A DNA stretch of 64,000 nt from Sedimentitalea sp041224545 (GTDB lineage: Bacteria > Pseudomonadota > Alphaproteobacteria > Rhodobacterales > Rhodobacteraceae): positions 309,406-373,405 of the forward strand of contig NZ_JBGFGP010000166.1 in the NCBI RefSeq assembly GCF_041224545.1. Reading direction: 5' to 3'. A program made the position numbers and the translations under genes. Every line of letters starts with the position of its first letter. The first letter of the stretch is position 1. This document shows positions 17,547 through 25,879 of the stretch, one piece after another. The notes beneath the pieces were generated by a model. That model was not told where the DNA came from, did not search any database, and worked only from the letters and a program-made list of their open reading frames with translations.

Positions 17547-18704
17547 ATGGCGCTGAAAAATCTGAACATTGTTGTGGTCGGCGCCGGGATCGGCGGCCTG
17601 TCGGCGGCCATTGCGCTGCGTCGTTCGGGCGCGCAGGTCCGGGTGTTCGAGCAGGCGGCGGAGTTGACCGAAGTGGGTGCGGGCCTGCAGATCAGCGCCA
17701 ACGGGATGGCGGTTCTGCACGCGCTCGACATTCTGCCGCGAGGCGAGGGCGGACCGGGATTGCGCTCTGCCGGCACGGTCATCCGTGATTGTCGTTCCGG
17801 GCGGGAGGTGACAGTCATGCCCGCTCCGGCAGCGGGTCCGACCTATTACTTTCATCGCGCCGACCTGATCGATCTCTTGCGCAAGGCGGCGGAGCGAATG
17901 GGCGTCGAGCTTGTTCTCGGGCAACGGGTCACGTCCTGTGAGGCGGAGCAGGGCGGCGCCCGGATCGAGATGACGGACGGTCGGGCACAACACGCGGATC
18001 TGGTGGTTGCGGCGGATGGTGGCCGCAGTCTGTTGCGACGCGCGCTTGTCGGAGAAGAGGGAGCGCCACGTTTTACCGGGCAGGTTGCGTGGCGTGCGAC
18101 GATCCCCTGGGGACAGGCCAAGGCTGATCGCAGGGCGACCCTGACCATGGGGCCGGGCCGGCATGTGGTGACCTATCCGATCCGCTCCGGACGGGAGCTG
18201 AACATCGTCGCGGTCGAAGAGCGCACGGATTGGCGTGAAGAGGGGTGGCGACATCGTGGCGACGCCGCGGAATTGCGCAGCAGGTTCGCGGGGTTCGGCG
18301 GGGATGTCGCCCATCAACTCGGTGCGGTGACGGATGTGTATCTGTGGGCCCTGTTCCTGCATCCGGTCGCATCGCGTTGGCAGGATGGGCGTCTGGCACT
18401 GGTCGGAGACGCGGCGCACCCGACCTTGCCTTTCATGGCGCAGGGGGCGTGCCTTGCGCTGGAGGATTCCTGGGTTCTGGCGCATTGCCTGACTCACGCG
18501 ACGGATGCCGCCAGCGGTTTGACGCGCTATGAGTCGGCACGCCGCGACCGTGCGCAGCGTGTGGTCGCCGCAGCCGCCGCGAATGCGCGAAATTTTCACC
18601 TCAGGACACCGATGCGCCAACTGGCGCAGCTCGGTCTATCGCTGCTTGGACCGCGCATCGCGCGGCGATACGAGTGGATTTATGGGCATGACGTGACCCG
18701 CTGA
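17547..18704 (+). CDS. FAD-dependent aromatic-ring monooxygenase (salicylate hydroxylase-like)
   Basis: A 385-residue protein. The dinucleotide motif VVGAGIGGLSAAIAL is at about residues 8-22, a DG-type motif VVAADGGRSLLRRA at about 154-167, and the FAD-ribityl motif ALVGDAAHPTLPFMAQGA at about 287-304. This is the group A flavoprotein monooxygenase pattern, which uses NAD(P)H and oxygen on small aromatic acids. The substrate is not evident and no ring-cleavage genes are near. The start ATG at 17547 follows a G-rich site; an upstream in-frame start would run into the terminator of dksA. It converges on xthA. Confidence 0.85.
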   Translation: MALKNLNIVVVGAGIGGLSAAIALRRSGAQVRVFEQAAELTEVGAGLQISANGMAVLHALDILPRGEGGPGLRSAGTVIRDCRSGREVTVMPAPAAGPTYYFHRADLIDLLRKAAERMGVELVLGQRVTSCEAEQGGARIEMTDGRAQHADLVVAADGGRSLLRRALVGEEGAPRFTGQVAWRATIPWGQAKADRRATLTMGPGRHVVTYPIRSGRELNIVAVEERTDWREEGWRHRGDAAELRSRFAGFGGDVAHQLGAVTDVYLWALFLHPVASRWQDGRLALVGDAAHPTLPFMAQGACLALEDSWVLAHCLTHATDAASGLTRYESARRDRAQRVVAAAAANARNFHLRTPMRQLAQLGLSLLGPRIARRYEWIYGHDVTR

Positions 18705-18713
18705 CGCACGGAG

Positions 18714-19493
18714 TCAGGCGTCAAGCTCGATCCAGACCGGCACGTGATCGGATGGCTTGTCATGGCCCCGAATCTCCTTGTCGATCTGGCAATCGACCAG
18801 CAGATCCGCAGCTTGCGGGGTGAGCAGGAAATGATCGATGCGGATACCGTTGTTCCGGTTCCATGCTCCGGCCTGATAATCCCAGAACGAATAGTTCTCC
18901 GGCGCCTGCGTGCGGGCGCGCAAGGCATCGGTAAAGCCCAGATTGACGATGCGCCGATAGGCATTGCGGCTCTCGGGGCGAAACAGGGCATCCTCGCGCC
19001 AGGCATCTGGCGTCTTGGCATCCTCGGACTGCGGAATGATGTTGTAATCGCCAGCCATCAACGCAGGCTGTTCCTGCGCCAGAAGCGCGACAGCACGGGT
19101 GCGCAGGCGATCCATCCAGGCCAGCTTGTAGTCGAATTTTGGTCCCGGGGCGGGATTTCCGTTGGGCAGATACAAACCACAGAGACGCACGGCGGATTTG
19201 CCAACGACCGTCGCCTCGATCCAGCGGGCCTGTTCGTCAGACTCGTCGCCGGGCAATCCGCGCTCGACGTCCTCGAGCGGGAATTTTGAGAGGATCGCGA
19301 CGCCGTTAAAGGATTTTTGACCATGTGTTTCGACATTGTAACCACGGTCTTCGAACAGCTCGCGGGGGAAATTATCATCCACGGACTTGATCTCTTGCAG
19401 GAGGACGACGTCGGGCTGCGCATCGTCCAGCCATGCGGGTAGTGCCTGTGCCCGTGCTTTGATGCCGTTAATGTTGAATGTTGCGATTTTCAT
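18714..19493 (-). CDS. xthA: Exodeoxyribonuclease III
   Basis: A 259-residue endonuclease/exonuclease/phosphatase-fold protein. It begins MKIATFNINGIKAR and has the metal-binding Glu in VLLQEIKSVD (about 32-41), GDYNIIP (about 149-155) and the C-terminal SDHVPVWIEL with the catalytic Asp-His pair. It cuts DNA at abasic sites and trims 3' ends in base-excision repair. The start is the ATG at 19493, preceded by GGGGAAACAGG; an upstream in-frame start adds 30 residues without family resemblance. A perfect 19-base palindrome lies about 80 bases upstream. Confidence 0.92.
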   Translation of the reverse strand: MKIATFNINGIKARAQALPAWLDDAQPDVVLLQEIKSVDDNFPRELFEDRGYNVETHGQKSFNGVAILSKFPLEDVERGLPGDESDEQARWIEATVVGKSAVRLCGLYLPNGNPAPGPKFDYKLAWMDRLRTRAVALLAQEQPALMAGDYNIIPQSEDAKTPDAWREDALFRPESRNAYRRIVNLGFTDALRARTQAPENYSFWDYQAGAWNRNNGIRIDHFLLTPQAADLLVDCQIDKEIRGHDKPSDHVPVWIELDA

Positions 19494-19574
19494 CCTGTTT
19501 CCCCGGCCCGATGCCCCCTGTCGATCTATCGCCGATGCGGGCGCGCAGGGCAAGGACAACGGCTCGCCCATGAC

Positions 19575-19593
19575 CTGACACATATTGTGTCAG
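19575..19593. promoter_or_regulatory. 19-base perfect palindrome, possible operator
   Basis: CTGACACA and TGTGTCAG surround a TAT centre, an exact 8+3+8 inverted repeat in the space between xthA and the divergent FSSGSAP repeat gene. The symmetry and length are those of a dimeric regulator site. No regulator known to me binds this exact sequence, and there is no T-run to make it a terminator. Confidence 0.5.
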
Positions 19594-19596
19594 ATC

Positions 19597-19817
19597 GAAT
19601 CGCTGATGGGTCAGACCTTCGAAATTGCGATCTGATTCGGCGGCGTTGACCAAAGGTAAGCGCATCGTTTCTACACAGTTTGGCCATGTGGATAACATTT
19701 TTTTAACGCATTCTGCGTCAACCTGTTTTTGTACAGCGTCAACCGGCTGGCCCGAATTTTTCATGTGGATAAGTTGCCGATTCTGCAACCTAGCCAAGAA
19801 AAAGTTCTTTGAGAATC
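19597..19817. promoter_or_regulatory. AT-rich leader with two DnaA boxes and four GANTC sites
   Basis: TGTGGATAA, a perfect DnaA box in reverse orientation, occurs at 19687-19695 and 19764-19772, both within the identical 11-mer CATGTGGATAA. GANTC sites, methylated by CcrM in alphaproteobacteria, are at 19597, 19634, 19779 and 19813. Between them are AT-rich runs such as ATTTTTTTAA. This space is upstream of the FSSGSAP repeat gene and suggests cell-cycle or replication-linked control of it. It is too small and box-poor to be called an origin. Confidence 0.5.
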
Positions 19818-19873
19818 TACTGTGAGATGCAAGCGTCGAGGGGTAATCAACTCCAACACCGAGGATCACAGCC

Positions 19874-20296
19874 ATGAATGCTCAACGTAAAATCACGGAA
19901 TTTCAGGATGTTACCTTCAATGAGGGGACAAGCAGCCTGTTCGATGGAGACGGCACGGAGATGTTTTCGTCCGGCTCGGCTCCGACCTGTCAGAATGACG
20001 CCCTGACCGGGGATGCAACGGCCCTGTTTTCCTCGGGTTCCGCGCCGGTCGCCACCAGCGCAACGATCACCGGAGACGGGGTAGAAATGTTCTCGTCCGG
20101 TTCGGCTCCGGTTTCTGCATCGACCGCGATGTCAGGCGACCTGGTGCAGATGTTCTCGTCCGGCTCGGCACCTGTTGCCAGCGGTGACGCGATCAGCGGC
20201 GAGGGCACGCAGATGTTCTCGTCCGGGTCTGCTCCTGTCGCCAGCAGCGAGGCATCGCTGGGTGAACGGACCGAGATGTTCTCGTCCGGCAGCTAA
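19874..20296 (+). CDS. Small acidic protein made of tandem 21-residue FSSGSAP repeats
   Basis: A 140-residue protein of unknown function. After a 30-residue leader (MNAQRKITEFQDVTFNEGTS) it consists of units of exactly 21 residues starting FSSGSAP. There are five full units and a final FSSGS, each unit ending in a G-[DE]-x-x-x-M-type segment. It has no signal peptide, no hydrophobic segment and only one cysteine (first unit). The composition is Ser/Ala/Gly-rich and acidic. It is followed by an unknown 358-residue protein and an EamA transporter on the same strand. A structural, binding or secreted/processed peptide are all possible. The start ATG is preceded by GAGGATCACAGCC. Confidence 0.8.
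   Translation: MNAQRKITEFQDVTFNEGTSSLFDGDGTEMFSSGSAPTCQNDALTGDATALFSSGSAPVATSATITGDGVEMFSSGSAPVSASTAMSGDLVQMFSSGSAPVASGDAISGEGTQMFSSGSAPVASSEASLGERTEMFSSGS
19964..20293 (+). repeat. In-frame tandem repeat of 63 bases
   Basis: The codon for the first Phe of FSSGS falls at 19964, 20027, 20090, 20153, 20216 and 20279, an exact 63-base period with no length variation. The first 20 or so bases of each unit are nearly invariant, and the rest diverges at codon level while keeping the frame, so the array is under protein-level selection rather than freshly copied. Confidence 0.9.
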
Positions 20297-20363
20297 GCCC
20301 GGTCTGATCGTCCAAGTTGGAAACGGGGCGTTCAGAGAGACGCCATTTGCAAAGGGTATCCCA

Positions 20364-21440
20364 ATGTCGAATGTCATCCGTCTGAACGTCCCGTCCCAGC
20401 GTCAAAGCGGTGCAGCGCGGCGCGCCGCGCTGATCGCCAGTTTCGCCCAGCATCGCCGGTTCGGGGATGATGTGTTCTGGCTGAAGGAAAACGCCGAGCT
20501 CTTGAACATCCTGGAATGCACCGACCTGTCGCTGCCGGATCAGGCGCTGGAGCCGCACCAGGGATTTTATGACCAGGTCGAAAAGCGCCTCGGGTTTTTT
20601 CCGCAATATTACCGGTTCCTGCTGTCGATCTGTCTCGATCTTGAGGATCTCGGGATGGCGGGAAGCAAGGCCGAGGCGCTGTCGCACTGGGTGGCCCGAG
20701 AGGGGCTTGCCGAGGCAGAGTTGTCCGATTTGCAGCGGCTCGAAGCGCGTCGATTGATGAAGCGACGGGGGGTTGACCCGCTTCCGGGCGACGCCGGTCT
20801 CGAGGATCGCGTGCGCAGGTTCATCGACCGCTCCGACACCTTTGCGATGCCGAACAAGAAGGCCGCCTACGAACTGACCCACATCGTGTTCTATCTGAGC
20901 GAATACGGCCGGCGTGACCCGGGCCTGTCTCAGGATGCCAGGACGTCGCTCGAATTTGCGGGTATCCTCGCGTATCTGGATCAGAATGCCGATCTTTTGG
21001 CCGAGATTTGCGTTGCCATGCGATATGCAGGCCAGGAACCGTCGGAGATCTGGGAAACCTGGCTGGAACGTGAAACCCATCGCTTCGGCGTGGAAACCGG
21101 CCCGCAGGTCAACACCGCCGACAACTACCACGACTATTTCGTCTGCAACTGGCTGATGGCCGTGTCCGGACGGGACACGTTCCGCAAGCCGGCCAGCAAT
21201 GAGCGGATGGCGTTTTTCAGGGCTGCGCCCTTTGCCGCACCACTGCGCGAGATTTCGGAATGCATGTTCCGGCTGGAGGATGCCCGCAGCGCGGATTGGG
21301 GCAGCATGCGCAGCCATGTCGAAGACTCGCTGACCGAAACCGGCCATGAAATTCTCTGTGAAGCGCAGAAGAGCAGCGCGAAGTTCGAGGACTTTTTTGC
21401 CGGTTTTGCGCGCACCGGCCTGCGCGGGGTGGCATTGTGA
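20364..21440 (+). CDS. Uncharacterised 358-residue protein linked to the repeat protein
   Basis: I do not recognise a characterised family; it may belong to one of the uncharacterised Rhodobacteraceae DUF families. It is soluble and mostly helical, with no signal peptide or membrane segment. Notable stretches are RRFGDDVFWLKENAELL (about 32-48), GFYDQVEKRLGFFPQYYRF (about 68-86), RSDTFAMPNKKAAYELTHIVF (about 157-177) and NYHDYFVCNWLMAVSG (about 253-268). Conserved His residues (THIVF, NYHDYF) could form a metal or catalytic site, which is a guess. The ATG at 20364 has AAGGG in front. It ends in a GTGA overlap with the transporter gene, so the two are translationally coupled, and it lies 67 bases after the repeat gene. 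Confidence 0.7.
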   Translation: MSNVIRLNVPSQRQSGAARRAALIASFAQHRRFGDDVFWLKENAELLNILECTDLSLPDQALEPHQGFYDQVEKRLGFFPQYYRFLLSICLDLEDLGMAGSKAEALSHWVAREGLAEAELSDLQRLEARRLMKRRGVDPLPGDAGLEDRVRRFIDRSDTFAMPNKKAAYELTHIVFYLSEYGRRDPGLSQDARTSLEFAGILAYLDQNADLLAEICVAMRYAGQEPSEIWETWLERETHRFGVETGPQVNTADNYHDYFVCNWLMAVSGRDTFRKPASNERMAFFRAAPFAAPLREISECMFRLEDARSADWGSMRSHVEDSLTETGHEILCEAQKSSAKFEDFFAGFARTGLRGVAL

Positions 21441-22345
21441 AGGCAGCCGCGTTTGGTGCATGCCTCGTCGTCATCTACACGGCGTTGATTTCGTCGGCAG
21501 ATGCGATCACCAAGCTGATCGCGGGCGGATATGCGGCACCGCAGTTGTTCTGTCTGTCCGGTCTGTTCGTCGTCGCGCTCAGCGCATGTGCCGACCGGCA
21601 TCGCTCTCAGCGGCGTGGATTTCGTACCGCTTGCCCGCGTGCAATGGCGCTTCGGTCCGGGGCGACGGTGTTGGCCGCGGTCTCGTTCTTTTACGCGTTC
21701 CGCTATCTGCCTTTCGCCGAGGTCTTTCTGTTCATTGGCCTGATGCCGATTCTCGCAGGGTTGATGTCGGGTCTGATCCTGGACGAGCATGTGAGCCCGG
21801 CGGCCTGGGCGGCGCTGGTTGCGGGATTTGTCGGTGTCATGTGCCTGTTTCCGGCGGGGCTTGGTGCGGTGACGCTCGGACATGGATTTGCCATGGCCGC
21901 CGCTCTGTTCGGCACATTTTCCATGGTTATGGCGCGCTTTATCGGGCGATATGAAACCAATAGCCTCGCGCAGGTCTTCTATCCGAATCTTGCGATTTTT
22001 GCCGTGATGGGCGTTGCATTGCCCTTTGTCTGGAAGCCGATGCCGCTGTCCGATCTGGGGCTGGTTGCGGCCTATGCGGCGCTGCTGTTCGGTGCGCGCT
22101 GGTTGCTGGTAATCGCGCTGCGGCTGCTTGCGGCCTACGCGGTGACTCCGCTGATGAACCTGCAATTTGTCTGGATGGTGGTCCTGGGGGCCGTGATCTT
22201 TGATGAATTGCCGGCACCCGGCACCTATCTGGGCGTGGCAATCGTTATCGGCAGCGGCCTGTTCCTAGTCTGGGATCAGTTCGCGCCTGCGGCACCACGG
22301 GGCAAGATTGCGGGAACGCCGAGGCGCGTCAATTCTGATCTGTAA
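21437..22345 (+). CDS. EamA/DMT-superfamily transporter
   Basis: A 302-residue protein with about ten hydrophobic segments in two repeats of the drug/metabolite transporter type. The first repeat contains FFYAFRYLPFAEVFLFIGLMPILAG, and the end of the second reads VWMVVLGAVIFDELPAPGTYLG, both typical of EamA proteins. Members export amino acids, metabolites or drugs. The GTG start at 21437 overlaps the stop of the previous gene by four bases. Genetic linkage suggests it moves something made or handled by the two genes before it; this is inference. Confidence 0.85.
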   Translation: MKAAAFGACLVVIYTALISSADAITKLIAGGYAAPQLFCLSGLFVVALSACADRHRSQRRGFRTACPRAMALRSGATVLAAVSFFYAFRYLPFAEVFLFIGLMPILAGLMSGLILDEHVSPAAWAALVAGFVGVMCLFPAGLGAVTLGHGFAMAAALFGTFSMVMARFIGRYETNSLAQVFYPNLAIFAVMGVALPFVWKPMPLSDLGLVAAYAALLFGARWLLVIALRLLAAYAVTPLMNLQFVWMVVLGAVIFDELPAPGTYLGVAIVIGSGLFLVWDQFAPAAPRGKIAGTPRRVNSDL

Positions 22346-22354
22346 CTATTTGAT

Positions 22355-22678
22355 TTACAATGAAAACGACGTCCCGCACCCGCAGGAAGAGGTGGCGTTG
22401 GGGTTCTCGATGACAAATCGTGCACCAATCAGTTCCTCGGTAAAATCGATCACAGCGTTTTCCAGAAACGGCAGCGACACCGTATCGACCACGACCTTCT
22501 GGCCCTGACCCTCAAGCACCAGATCGTCCTCGGCCGGGGTATCGAGCGCGATTTCATATTGAAAGCCTGAACACCCGCCACCTTCAACAGCGACGCGCAG
22601 GGCCTGGCCCTGATCCGATGCACCGATCTCGGCAAGCCGCGCAAAGGCACGGTCCGTGACTTTTGGGGGCAGGTTCAT
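22355..22678 (-). CDS. erpA: A-type iron-sulfur carrier, HesB/IscA family (ErpA-like)
   Basis: A 107-residue protein with the three conserved cysteines: one in EGGGCSGFQY (about 33-42) and two in the C-terminal SSCGCGTSF. It carries and inserts Fe-S clusters into target proteins. Two such proteins usually exist in this group, and ErpA and IscA cannot be separated safely by motif alone. It is divergent from dgt with about 80 bases between the starts, and is not next to suf or isc genes. Confidence 0.88.
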   Translation of the reverse strand: MNLPPKVTDRAFARLAEIGASDQGQALRVAVEGGGCSGFQYEIALDTPAEDDLVLEGQGQKVVVDTVSLPFLENAVIDFTEELIGARFVIENPNATSSCGCGTSFSL

Positions 22679-22760
22679 CGTTGCTTACTCCGCGGCGGTT
22701 TCAATAGACCTCTGCCTATCATATAGAAACCTCATGGACAGGCGACAAGGACAACCGAGA

Positions 22761-23930
22761 ATGCACGCCCCATATGCCTCGGACCCGTCGGCCAGCAGGG
22801 GAAGGCTGGTGCGGGAGGAAGAGAGCAACTTTCGTTCGTGCTTTCAGCGCGACCGCGACCGGATCATCCATGCCAGCGCGTTTCGGCGGCTGAAGCACAA
22901 GACGCAGGTGTTCGTGGAACACGAGGGTGACTATTACCGGACCCGGCTGACACATTCCATCGAGGTGGCCCAGGTGGCCCGGACCATCTCGGGTACGCTG
23001 GGGCTGAACGCGGAACTGACCGAGGCGGTGGCCTTGGCGCATGATCTGGGTCACACGCCGTTCGGACACACGGGGGAGGACGCCCTGCATGCGTTGATGC
23101 AGCCCTATGGAGGCTTCGATCACAATGCGCAGGCGATCCGTATCGTCACGCATCTTGAGCGGCATTATGCGGATTTTGATGGTCTGAACCTGACCTGGGA
23201 AACGCTGGAAGGGATCGCCAAGCATAACGGGCCGGTGCCCGCGCCGATCCCCTGGGCGCTTGAGGAATACAATGCCCGGCATGATCTGGAACTGCACACG
23301 TTTGCCAGCGCCGAAGCTCAGGTTGCGGCGATTGCCGACGATGTGGCCTATAACCATCACGATCTGCATGACGGGTTGCGTGCGGAACTGTTTTCGACGG
23401 ATGAACTCGCGGAACTGCCGATTCTCTCGGAAAACTTTGCCGAGGTGGATCGCCTCTATCCTGGGCTGAACTATTACCGCCGTCGACACGAGGCGCTGCG
23501 CCGCTTTTTCGGCGTGCTGGTTGAAGACGTCATCACCGTGGCGCGAGGCAGGTTGAAGGCGCTGAATCCGCAAAGCGCCAGGGATGTCCGTCATGCGGGG
23601 CATGCGATCGTGCAATTCTCGGACCGGATTTTCGCCGATCTCAAGGTCATCCGGGAATTCCTGTTTCAACGCATGTATCGCGCACCGAGCGTGGTGACGA
23701 TGCGGGCCGAGGTTACCGACGTCGTGAACGACCTGTTCCCATATTTCATGACGCATCCGGACCAGCTTCCGAAACAGTGGCGCAAGGATGTCGACGAGGC
23801 CGAGGGCGAGACCACACTGGCGCGGATCGTGTCGGATTACATCGCCGGTATGACCGACCGGTTCGCGCTCCAGGAACATGCGCGCCTGTGCGGCGCGGGT
23901 GATGGTCCGGATCGGCGGCCGCCGATCTAG
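22761..23930 (+). CDS. dgt: Deoxyguanosinetriphosphate triphosphohydrolase-like protein
   Basis: A 389-residue HD-domain protein. RTRLTHSIEVAQVA and ALAHDLGHTPFGHTGE give the H...HD metal pattern, and ADDVAYNHHDLHDG supplies the last Asp. These enzymes split dNTPs to deoxynucleoside and triphosphate and help keep dNTP pools balanced. The ATG at 22761, followed by MHAPYASDPSASRGRL, has AAGGA ten bases upstream and fits family starts; an ATG at 22734 would add nine residues. argS follows on the same strand. Confidence 0.9.
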   Translation: MHAPYASDPSASRGRLVREEESNFRSCFQRDRDRIIHASAFRRLKHKTQVFVEHEGDYYRTRLTHSIEVAQVARTISGTLGLNAELTEAVALAHDLGHTPFGHTGEDALHALMQPYGGFDHNAQAIRIVTHLERHYADFDGLNLTWETLEGIAKHNGPVPAPIPWALEEYNARHDLELHTFASAEAQVAAIADDVAYNHHDLHDGLRAELFSTDELAELPILSENFAEVDRLYPGLNYYRRRHEALRRFFGVLVEDVITVARGRLKALNPQSARDVRHAGHAIVQFSDRIFADLKVIREFLFQRMYRAPSVVTMRAEVTDVVNDLFPYFMTHPDQLPKQWRKDVDEAEGETTLARIVSDYIAGMTDRFALQEHARLCGAGDGPDRRPPI

Positions 23931-24048
23931 GTGTTTGGGCCCGACGCAGCGCGAATACATCATTTACCGTGCCGCAACTGCCGCTGGCGCGGAGCATTGA
24001 CCGTCGCGGCGCGCGTGATACACCGCGCCAAAGCCTAAGGATACCAAG

Positions 24049-25794
24049 ATGAACCTGTTTGCCGATATTCGCACGCTTGTCCTGCAGAACCTGGACACAA
24101 TGGTCGCCGAGGGCGCCTTGCCCGAAGGTCTGGATTTCCGGAATGTCGCGGTCGAACCCCCGCGCGATGCGGCGCATGGCGACATGGCGACCAACGCGGC
24201 GATGGTGCTGGCAAAACCCGCGCGCCTGAAGCCGCGGGACATCGCGGAAACGCTGGCGGGCAAGCTCGCGGAGGATGCGCGTGTGCAATCGGCCGAGGTC
24301 GCGGGACCCGGCTTTCTGAACCTGCGGCTTGCGCCCGTCGTGTGGCAGGGCGTGATCGGGCAGGTGTTGCAATCCGGAACCGATTTTGGCCGCTCCCGGA
24401 TGGGCCAGGGACGCAAGGTCAATGTCGAATTCGTCAGCGCCAACCCGACCGGGCCGCTGCATGTGGGTCACACACGGGGGGCAGTCTTTGGCGATGCGCT
24501 GGCCAGCCTGCTGCAGTTCTCGGGGCACGATGTCACGCGCGAATACTATATCAACGATGGCGGGGCGCAGGTCGATGTGCTCGCGCGGTCGGTCTATCTG
24601 CGCTATCTTGAAGCACTGGGCCAGGAGGTGGCGTTCGAGGACGGCACCTATCCCGGCGACTATCTGATCCCGGTCGGCGAAGAGCTTGCGCGCGACAAAG
24701 GCGACATATGGGTCGACCAGCCCGAGAGCGTCTGGCTGGAGGCGCTGCGCGACTATGCAACCGATGCGATGATGGAACTCATCCGCTCGGATCTCGCGTC
24801 GCTGGGCATCGGGATGGATGTGTTCTTTTCCGAAAAGTCGCTTTATGGCACCGGGCGTATCGAGGCCGCGATCGAGGATCTGCGCGCCAAGGGGCTGATT
24901 TATCGCGGCGTTCTGGAACCGCCCAAGGGCAAGACGCCCGAAGATTGGGAGCCGCGCGAACAGACCCTGTTCAAATCCACCGCGCATGGCGATGATGTTG
25001 ATCGACCGATCATGAAATCCGATGGCGGGTGGACCTATTTCGCGCCGGATATCGCCTATCATTATGATAAGGTTTCCAGGGGGTTCGACGCGCTTATTGA
25101 TGTGTTCGGCGCGGACCACGGAGGCTATGTCAAGCGGATGAAGGCGGCGGTGTCGGCGCTGTCCGATGGCAAGGTGCCGCTGGACATCAAACTGGCCCAG
25201 CTGGTGCGCCTGTTCAAGAACGGCGCACCGTTCAAGATGTCCAAGCGCGCCGGTAACTTCGTGACGCTGCGCGACGTGGTGGATCAGGTTGGTCCGGACG
25301 TGACCCGTTTTGTGATGCTGACGCGCAAGAACGATGCGCCGCTGGATTTCGATTTCGACAAGGTGCTGGAACAGTCGCGCGACAACCCGGTGTTTTACGT
25401 CCAATACGCCCATGCGCGGGTGATGAGCGTCATGCGGCGCGCCAAAGAGGCCGACATTGCGGTCGATGACGCCACATTGCTGGCGGCGGATCTGGCGGCG
25501 CTCGATCACGAGGCCGAGCTGAGCGTTGCAAAGAAGCTGGCCGAATGGCCGAGGCTGGTCGAAATAGCCGCCCGCACGAACGAGCCGCACCGCATCGCGT
25601 TTTACCTTTACGAACTCGCCGGAGACTTCCACGCCTTGTGGAACCGGGGCAACGACGTGCCCGGTCTGCGCTTCATTCAGGACGGTGATATTGCCACCAG
25701 CCAGTCGAAAATGGCGTTGGCCCGTGCCGTTTCCGTTGTTATTTCCGCAGGTCTTGGTATTCTTGGTGTGACGCCGGCGCAGGAGATGCGATAA
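24049..25794 (+). CDS. argS: Arginyl-tRNA synthetase
   Basis: A 581-residue class I synthetase. It has an N-terminal Add1 domain, the HIGH-type motif PLHVGHTRG at about residues 135-143, and the lysine-containing FKMSKRAGNF at about 395-404. A helical anticodon-binding domain is at the C-terminus (FYLYELAGDFHALWNRG). It charges tRNA-Arg. The sequence and length are complete. The following SPOR gene begins 85 bases on, an arrangement common in this group (argS, SPOR protein, nagZ, scpA, scpB). Confidence 0.96.
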   Translation: MNLFADIRTLVLQNLDTMVAEGALPEGLDFRNVAVEPPRDAAHGDMATNAAMVLAKPARLKPRDIAETLAGKLAEDARVQSAEVAGPGFLNLRLAPVVWQGVIGQVLQSGTDFGRSRMGQGRKVNVEFVSANPTGPLHVGHTRGAVFGDALASLLQFSGHDVTREYYINDGGAQVDVLARSVYLRYLEALGQEVAFEDGTYPGDYLIPVGEELARDKGDIWVDQPESVWLEALRDYATDAMMELIRSDLASLGIGMDVFFSEKSLYGTGRIEAAIEDLRAKGLIYRGVLEPPKGKTPEDWEPREQTLFKSTAHGDDVDRPIMKSDGGWTYFAPDIAYHYDKVSRGFDALIDVFGADHGGYVKRMKAAVSALSDGKVPLDIKLAQLVRLFKNGAPFKMSKRAGNFVTLRDVVDQVGPDVTRFVMLTRKNDAPLDFDFDKVLEQSRDNPVFYVQYAHARVMSVMRRAKEADIAVDDATLLAADLAALDHEAELSVAKKLAEWPRLVEIAARTNEPHRIAFYLYELAGDFHALWNRGNDVPGLRFIQDGDIATSQSKMALARAVSVVISAGLGILGVTPAQEMR

Positions 25795-25879
25795 GAACTT
25801 CGCCCGAAACGCCGGTCCGAGGCAGTAACGAGAACCCATTGCGCCACAAGTCACGGTGCGCACGGGCAGTGAGGCGGAC

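Noticed and set aside
19597..19817. Replication origin
   Set aside because: Only two DnaA boxes and no origin-type neighbours (dnaA, hemE, parAB, gidA); regulatory sites are a simpler reading.
19964..20293. CRISPR array
   Set aside because: The 63-base units are adjacent without unique spacers and encode one continuous protein.
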